Of a stretch of DNA of 5,768 nt, positions 4,995 to 5,768 are shown piece after piece; within the stretch, counting starts at the first letter, position 1; each line of letters begins with the position of its first letter. Under the pieces are notes generated by a model, which was given only the letters and a program-made list of their open reading frames with translations, was not told the DNA's origin and ran no database searches. This DNA is from JBIIUJ01 sp044340025 (GTDB taxonomy: Bacteria; Pseudomonadota; Alphaproteobacteria; Caulobacterales; Aquidulcibacteraceae), in contig JBIIUJ010000147.1 of assembly GCA_044340025.1 (NCBI GenBank), positions 1 through 5,768 on the forward strand, given 5' to 3'. A program made the position numbers and the translations under genes.

Positions 4995-5768
4995 CTAGAG
5001 CGCGCGCAGCACCCAGGCTTCCTGGCCCAGCGCTTGCGCGATCTCTCCGGTCTCGCGCGCAACAAGGCTGAAGCAGCCATCGATCAGGCGCTCCATCGCC
5101 GCTGCGCTGTGATAGGCGGCGAACGCGCGCGATCCGGATGGCGCGCCCGCCCGCTCCACCAGCCCGCCGGCGGCCAGGCGCGCGCGCTCCGCTTCCGAGA
5201 GGTCCACCCCGCCCTCCCGGTGCAGCGTCAGGACGCACAGCCCCCCCGGCGCGCACAGCCGGTGCAGCTCGCCGATCCAGGCATGGGCCGCGCGTTCGGG
5301 CAGATGGGTCAGGATGGAGACCCCATAGATCAGATCAAACCCGCCCGCCGGCAGGCCGGTGGGCGGATCGCGCCTTATGGTCTGGAACAGCATGTCGGCG
5401 AAGGCGGCGCGGGCGAAATTGATCGACGCGCGGTTGGGATCCACGCCCACGAACGCGCTGGCCGGCAGGCCCAGCAGCGCGGGCAGATGCTGGATGATCC
5501 GGCCCGGACCGCAGCCCCATTCCAGCACCCGGCGCGGCGGGGCGGCGAACCGGTCTGCGCAGGCGGCGGCGATGGCGTGCGCATGGCGTGCCCCGCTTTC
5601 GGCATAAGCGGAAAACAGCGCCTGGCCGGAGACCTCATAGACCAGCCGGGGCGGCGGCATGTGGGCGTCAGGGTGAGCCTCGATCCAGGCTTCGTTTTCG
5701 GGGCGGGCGGCGCGCGCGGCCATCACGGCGGCGAGTTCATCGGCAAGCCCGGCAAGCCCCAGACGGCG
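4995..5768 (-). CDS. Class I SAM-dependent methyltransferase, probably 5'-partial
   Basis: A Rossmann-fold methyltransferase on the minus strand ending at TAG (complement of 4995-4997). Counting from the codon at 5724-5726, motif I is VLEWGCGPGR (67-76), which binds S-adenosylmethionine; GVDPN (94-98) holds the acidic residue that contacts the ribose; FDLIYGVSILTHLPE (130-144) is the family's usual strand 4 region; and a Pro-Gly-Gly turn (160-162) precedes strand 5. No target-specific domain is recognisable, so the substrate (small molecule, lipid or glycan) is unknown. The reading frame has no stop between 5726 and the right edge, the upstream codons encode a plausible Leu/Ala-rich helix, and neither GTG 5726 nor ATG 5723 has a ribosome binding site, so the true start probably lies beyond the window. 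If it did begin at 5723 the protein would have 242 residues. It converges on the hydrolase gene with a repeat between them and is likely an independent unit. Confidence 0.82.
   Translation of the reverse strand, partial: RRLGLAGLADELAAVMAARAARPENEAWIEAHPDAHMPPPRLVYEVSGQALFSAYAESGARHAHAIAAACADRFAAPPRRVLEWGCGPGRIIQHLPALLGLPASAFVGVDPNRASINFARAAFADMLFQTIRRDPPTGLPAGGFDLIYGVSILTHLPERAAHAWIGELHRLCAPGGLCVLTLHREGGVDLSEAERARLAAGGLVERAGAPSGSRAFAAYHSAAAMERLIDGCFSLVARETGEIAQALGQEAWVLRAL

Noticed and set aside
3784..5256. Minus-strand open frame of 490 codons, the longest in the window
   Set aside because: Covers the epoxide hydrolase, the convergent repeat and part of the methyltransferase in the wrong frame; shows no domain and conflicts with well-supported genes.
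1..5768. A defence, toxin-antitoxin or phage-related system
   Set aside because: No nuclease, helicase, toxin, integrase or structural phage gene was found; all supported genes are metabolic, membrane or methyltransferase families.

Overview
The window is G+C-rich (about two thirds by eye), densely coded bacterial DNA. Two kinds of dispersed palindromic repeat are present: elements bounded by CGTCATCCCGG/CCGGGATGACG, and one element with a CCGAAAA...TTTTCGG core. Both look like the small palindromic repeats scattered between genes in many Alphaproteobacteria. With the G+C content and gene content (Rieske oxygenases, SDR, ThuA-like protein, epoxide hydrolase) this points to an alphaproteobacterium. 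I cannot name a genus from the sequence.

Left half, minus strand (transcribed right to left): a ThuA-domain protein (1915 to 1151), a 95-nt repeat (1046-1140), a short-chain dehydrogenase/reductase (1020 to 250), and the first 52 codons of what looks like a Rieske oxygenase alpha subunit (158 running off the left edge). The three genes may form one transcription unit, although the repeat could attenuate read-through.

The 209-nt gap 1916-2124 separates this group from a divergent complete Rieske oxygenase (2125-3492, plus strand). It should hold the promoters for both directions, and its right half is a second 95-nt copy of the same repeat. The two copies are in direct orientation and bracket the ThuA-like gene.

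Right half: after the Rieske gene come a small DUF423 membrane protein (3533-3928) and an alpha/beta-hydrolase of the epoxide-hydrolase type (3925-4896), coupled by an ATGA overlap. The convergent gap 4897-4994 is entirely filled by a third, different repeat with two hairpins. Beyond it is a minus-strand class I SAM methyltransferase (from 4995), open to the right edge and probably 5'-partial.

Taken together, two related Rieske oxygenases, an SDR, a ThuA-like protein and an epoxide hydrolase suggest oxidative catabolism of an unidentified organic substrate; DUF423 and the methyltransferase are probably unrelated neighbours. I found no RNA gene, CRISPR array, transposase or phage gene, and nothing resembling a defence system. 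The most interesting signals are the matched 95-nt repeats around the ThuA-like gene, the two related Rieske genes placed on either side of it, and a serine where the SDR catalytic tetrad normally has asparagine.
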